A stretch of DNA of 64,000 nt from Morchella semilibera (taxonomy: Eukaryota > Ascomycota > Pezizomycetes > Pezizales > Morchellaceae): the NCBI GenBank assembly GCA_009192285.1, contig CM018605.1, forward strand, positions 334,767 to 398,766, in the 5' to 3' direction. The stretch's first letter is position 1; each line of letters starts with the position of its first letter. Shown one piece after another: positions 61,517 to 64,000 of this stretch. Under the pieces are notes generated by a model. That model was not told where the DNA came from. It worked only from the letters and a program-made list of their open reading frames with translations, and searched no databases. A program made the translations under genes and the position numbers.

Positions 61517-62914
61517 CCACGCTTTAGAAACGGAACGGAGGGATAAATACTTTTTTTTCCTTATCATCACTTTGGGCGCTCCAGGATAACGGGTAAACGA
61601 AACAAACGGCAACGAAATGAATGATTCCGAGAAGCAAGTTTCTAGTAGATAGGGATAGGATAGGAGAAAGGGAAAATGGGCACATACTCACGATTTCTTT
61701 CTTTCTTTTCTTTAACTATACTTTTTCAATTAACCAGAAAATCTTCATTTGCATGCAGAGATTTGATAGCATTTTTTCTCTCCTCTTGTTTGCTTTTTTT
61801 GTGCATGTTCTAGTTCTATAGCTAGCTGTCTTAGTACTCTTTTATTCATTCTTCATTCTTCCTGCTTTCTCTCTCCTTTTCTGTCTATGGTGTGTCTTGC
61901 CTTCCAACCTCCTGTCCTATCCCTCTTCATGTTTGCGATCCCTGTAAATACTAGTAATTCCCAGATATCATCTTCTGTACTTGTACTTCTCGCGAATATC
62001 AACGATGTACCGCGCCTGGATACGGGTAGCAATTGAACCCCAGTGCACCCTCCGCTAGTGCCTGCTCCCGCTCCCGCCTGCTGTACCTGGTTCCTGGGTC
62101 GACGCTAAGGGGTTACAGTGACGTCCTTGTGTTTCACAGGAGGAGATGGCACGGCCCAGGGGTGCATAGTTAATGTTGTTGAGAACCTGCTCAGTCAAGT
62201 TGGATACATGTAGTTTCTAGCCTGCCCATCGGCTCTGTACCTAGGTGAGATTGCGGCCAAAATTATAGAAGAAAGCCCATGTCAACAGTCACTGGAGCCC
62301 CAGTTAACCGTGTATCCTAGTGACGATTGTTCCACCTGAACATTTGAGACGCAGGTCACGATCGCCTAAGCCCTTGGGCAAGGAGAAAATTGCTGTACCG
62401 AGCGTTTGGTCCGTATTTGAATACCCAGCTTTGCGAAGAGGTGGACTATACATGTACATGTATTTGCACATAAATGCATTCAATATGTTAAGCTACATAC
62501 TGTCATTTCAGTTGATCCTTCGTTCGGGTTGTCATCATTGAACCGGACCAACTTTGGCAAGCTAGAAGGACTTGAGCTGCACGCAACAGGCCTACTATTG
62601 GTTTACATGAAACCAGACACCCTTTTCCTAAACGCTACGATGATCTCAATATCAGATGCTTCCGAGTACCCGAACTTCTAAAATTGCGACCCATGCGGGC
62701 AGGACCTTGTCTGGCGGACAACTTCCATGCATGATATCCTGTGCTATCTCCTACATCTCCACTGCCACCACCACTTCCTCCCATCCTCTACTTTGCTTAC
62801 TCCTTACTTACTCTTCTTCAACCTTTTTCTTTTTTTTAAAAACCCCCTTTACCTTCTCCCAAGCACCCTTAAACCATCTAACGACTTTTTCCCAAGCTAT
62901 TACGTATACAGTTA
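61517..62914. other. Intergenic
   Basis: T/C-rich downstream sequence of CKS1 runs to about 61920. TACATGTA occurs at 62205 and twice, overlapping, at 62449-62462. Nothing else is recognisable. Confidence 0.5.
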
Positions 62915-63543
62915 TTAGCACATACACCAATAATTATAACATAGCATTGGGCTAAAAAGAGTCAATTGAAATTTACCCGATGGCTTACGCCCACATGTTG
63001 GGCACTGTTCTCCACATATCCCACTGTCCGCAGTCACTGGCATAGCATTCACAGTGTCGCCCAAGGCGCCCAATGGAGCCCACGCGCCTTCCCCTCTAAC
63101 AGGTTTTGGGTTTGGAGTTGGTGTCGGTGGAGTTGACGTTTTCAGCTCCTTCCCCCAATTAGCATCCCACTGCGGGTTTGGATCTAACCAATGATTTGGT
63201 CCCTCCCATACTGGCTCCAAGCCCCTACCATAGGGCCACGGAGCCGAAGGGATTGCCTTTGGGAAAACGGTGGCTTTACCGTCCTTTCCGCCGTCAAAGC
63301 CATACAGTTCTGAAAAGCCCGGGCGTACCTCGGCCACGGAATCAACCAGATCATTCAACCTAGAAGGCTCGGTGAAAACAGGCGAGAAATATTCTCCGCC
63401 CCCTGCAAATATCAGTACAGTAAATATATCATTGAGAACATGACCTTATTACTTTTTTCAAGCTGGTAGTGTAAGGGGGCCTGTAGTGTAACCTTAACAA
63501 GGCAACCTAAACATAACACTAGTCCGAAGCTGTTAAATTTCAT
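62915..63543 (-). CDS. Small secreted protein with signal peptide and Kex2-like site
   Basis: Exon 1 63543-63453 and exon 2 63402-62915 (intron 50 nt with CTGAT branch site; about 192 aa). Exon 1 encodes a signal peptide, MKFNSFGLVLCLGCLVKVTL, and the junction creates LEKR-GG, a typical Kex2 processing site. The processed part reads EYFSPVFTEPSRLNDLVDSV, then AIPSAPWPYGRGLEPVWEGP, NHWLDPNPQWDANWGKE, a proline/threonine-rich TPPTPTPNPKP stretch, and a cysteine cluster SGICGEQCPTCG. No family was recognised. The 3' end is uncertain: a GTAAGC donor follows CPTCG, but the only downstream acceptor giving a cysteine-rich tail implies a 37-nt intron, unusually short; without it the frame ends in YNYWCMC. 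It could be an effector-like or cell-wall protein. Confidence 0.6.
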
Positions 63544-64000
63544 TTTGAATGGTCAAATTGGTATGCGGCGTCCGATTGAAATTCGGCGGGCTAGTTCGTA
63601 GAATGTTGAGTCAAAAGTGGGGAGATATATGTACTATCTATATAGAAAATTTCTAGAAAACATTATGAGGGCATGATTATGTAGCCCCCGGACCCTTTAC
63701 CTAGTGAGGAGTACGTGGGAGTCCCGCGCGATTGTTATCCAACGTCTACCGTAGTGGTGAACTGATAGTAAGTGATAATGATCCCCAGCTAACCTAAAGT
63801 TAACCCATTTAGTATCTCCATGTATGATCAGTAGGAAACATGAGCTAGTATACCCATCCTCTACCCCACAAGAGTATCGCCAAACTATCGTGAATGAACC
63901 TAGTGCCGCTAATATAATGTAGTAATTAACGTAGTACGGCGTTAGTTAGGATTCGTATTCAGCATATATAAATTTAACTTGGCTCTAAGCTAGCGTATAG
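63544..64000. other. Upstream region of the small secreted protein gene
   Basis: AT-rich sequence to the end of the window without a supported gene. It contains the promoter of the gene at 63543. No strong TATA box stands out. Confidence 0.45.

Overview
This window reads as nuclear DNA of a filamentous ascomycete. Thirteen protein-coding genes can be built. Twelve of them have 1 to 7 introns, mostly 47-125 nt, with GT..AG borders and frequent CTAAC/CTGAC-like branch sites. The proteins are typical of Pezizomycotina: MLH2-type MutL, dynamitin, BAH-PHD, Rsc4, Top1, Cks1, F1-gamma, a FAS1 protein and a fungal lipocalin-like protein. Long gene-poor stretches packed with small inverted-repeat elements suggest a transposon-rich genome such as a truffle-type Pezizomycete. 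The taxonomic guess is inference.

Layout. 1-5.8 kb has no convincing gene but holds two hairpin elements, a 43-bp minisatellite and one copy of a decayed repeat. 5.8-8.6 kb: MLH2-like mismatch-repair gene (-). 8.6-16.5 kb: non-genic, with the densest cluster of TA-flanked MITE-like elements and more copies of the decayed repeat. 16.6-18.1 kb: dynactin p50 (+). 22.1-23.7 kb: BAH-PHD chromatin reader (-). 28.2-29.5 kb: ATP synthase gamma (-), divergent from TOP1 (+, 30.6-34.0 kb). 39.1-40.6 kb: NAD-binding epimerase-like gene (+). 46.2-47.0 kb: secreted, probably GPI-anchored protein (-), divergent from a mitochondrial membrane protein (+, 48.4-49.1 kb). 54-61.5 kb is the gene-rich island: FAS1 protein (+), lipocalin-like protein (-), RSC4 (-), CKS1 (+). 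62.9-63.5 kb: small secreted protein with a Kex2-like site (-).

The genes do not form a pathway. They are mainly housekeeping genes (DNA repair and topology, chromatin, energy, cell cycle, dynein motor) plus a few secreted proteins. No gene cluster, CRISPR array, rRNA or intact transposon is visible.

The strongest unexplained signals are non-genic. The 8-bp palindrome TACATGTA occurs at least 36 times, all outside coding exons, where about one is expected. At least ten short inverted-repeat elements sit between TA dinucleotides. A repeat family at 4-14.5 kb carries a conserved short peptide remnant. All coordinates and splice sites were read by eye and no search was run.
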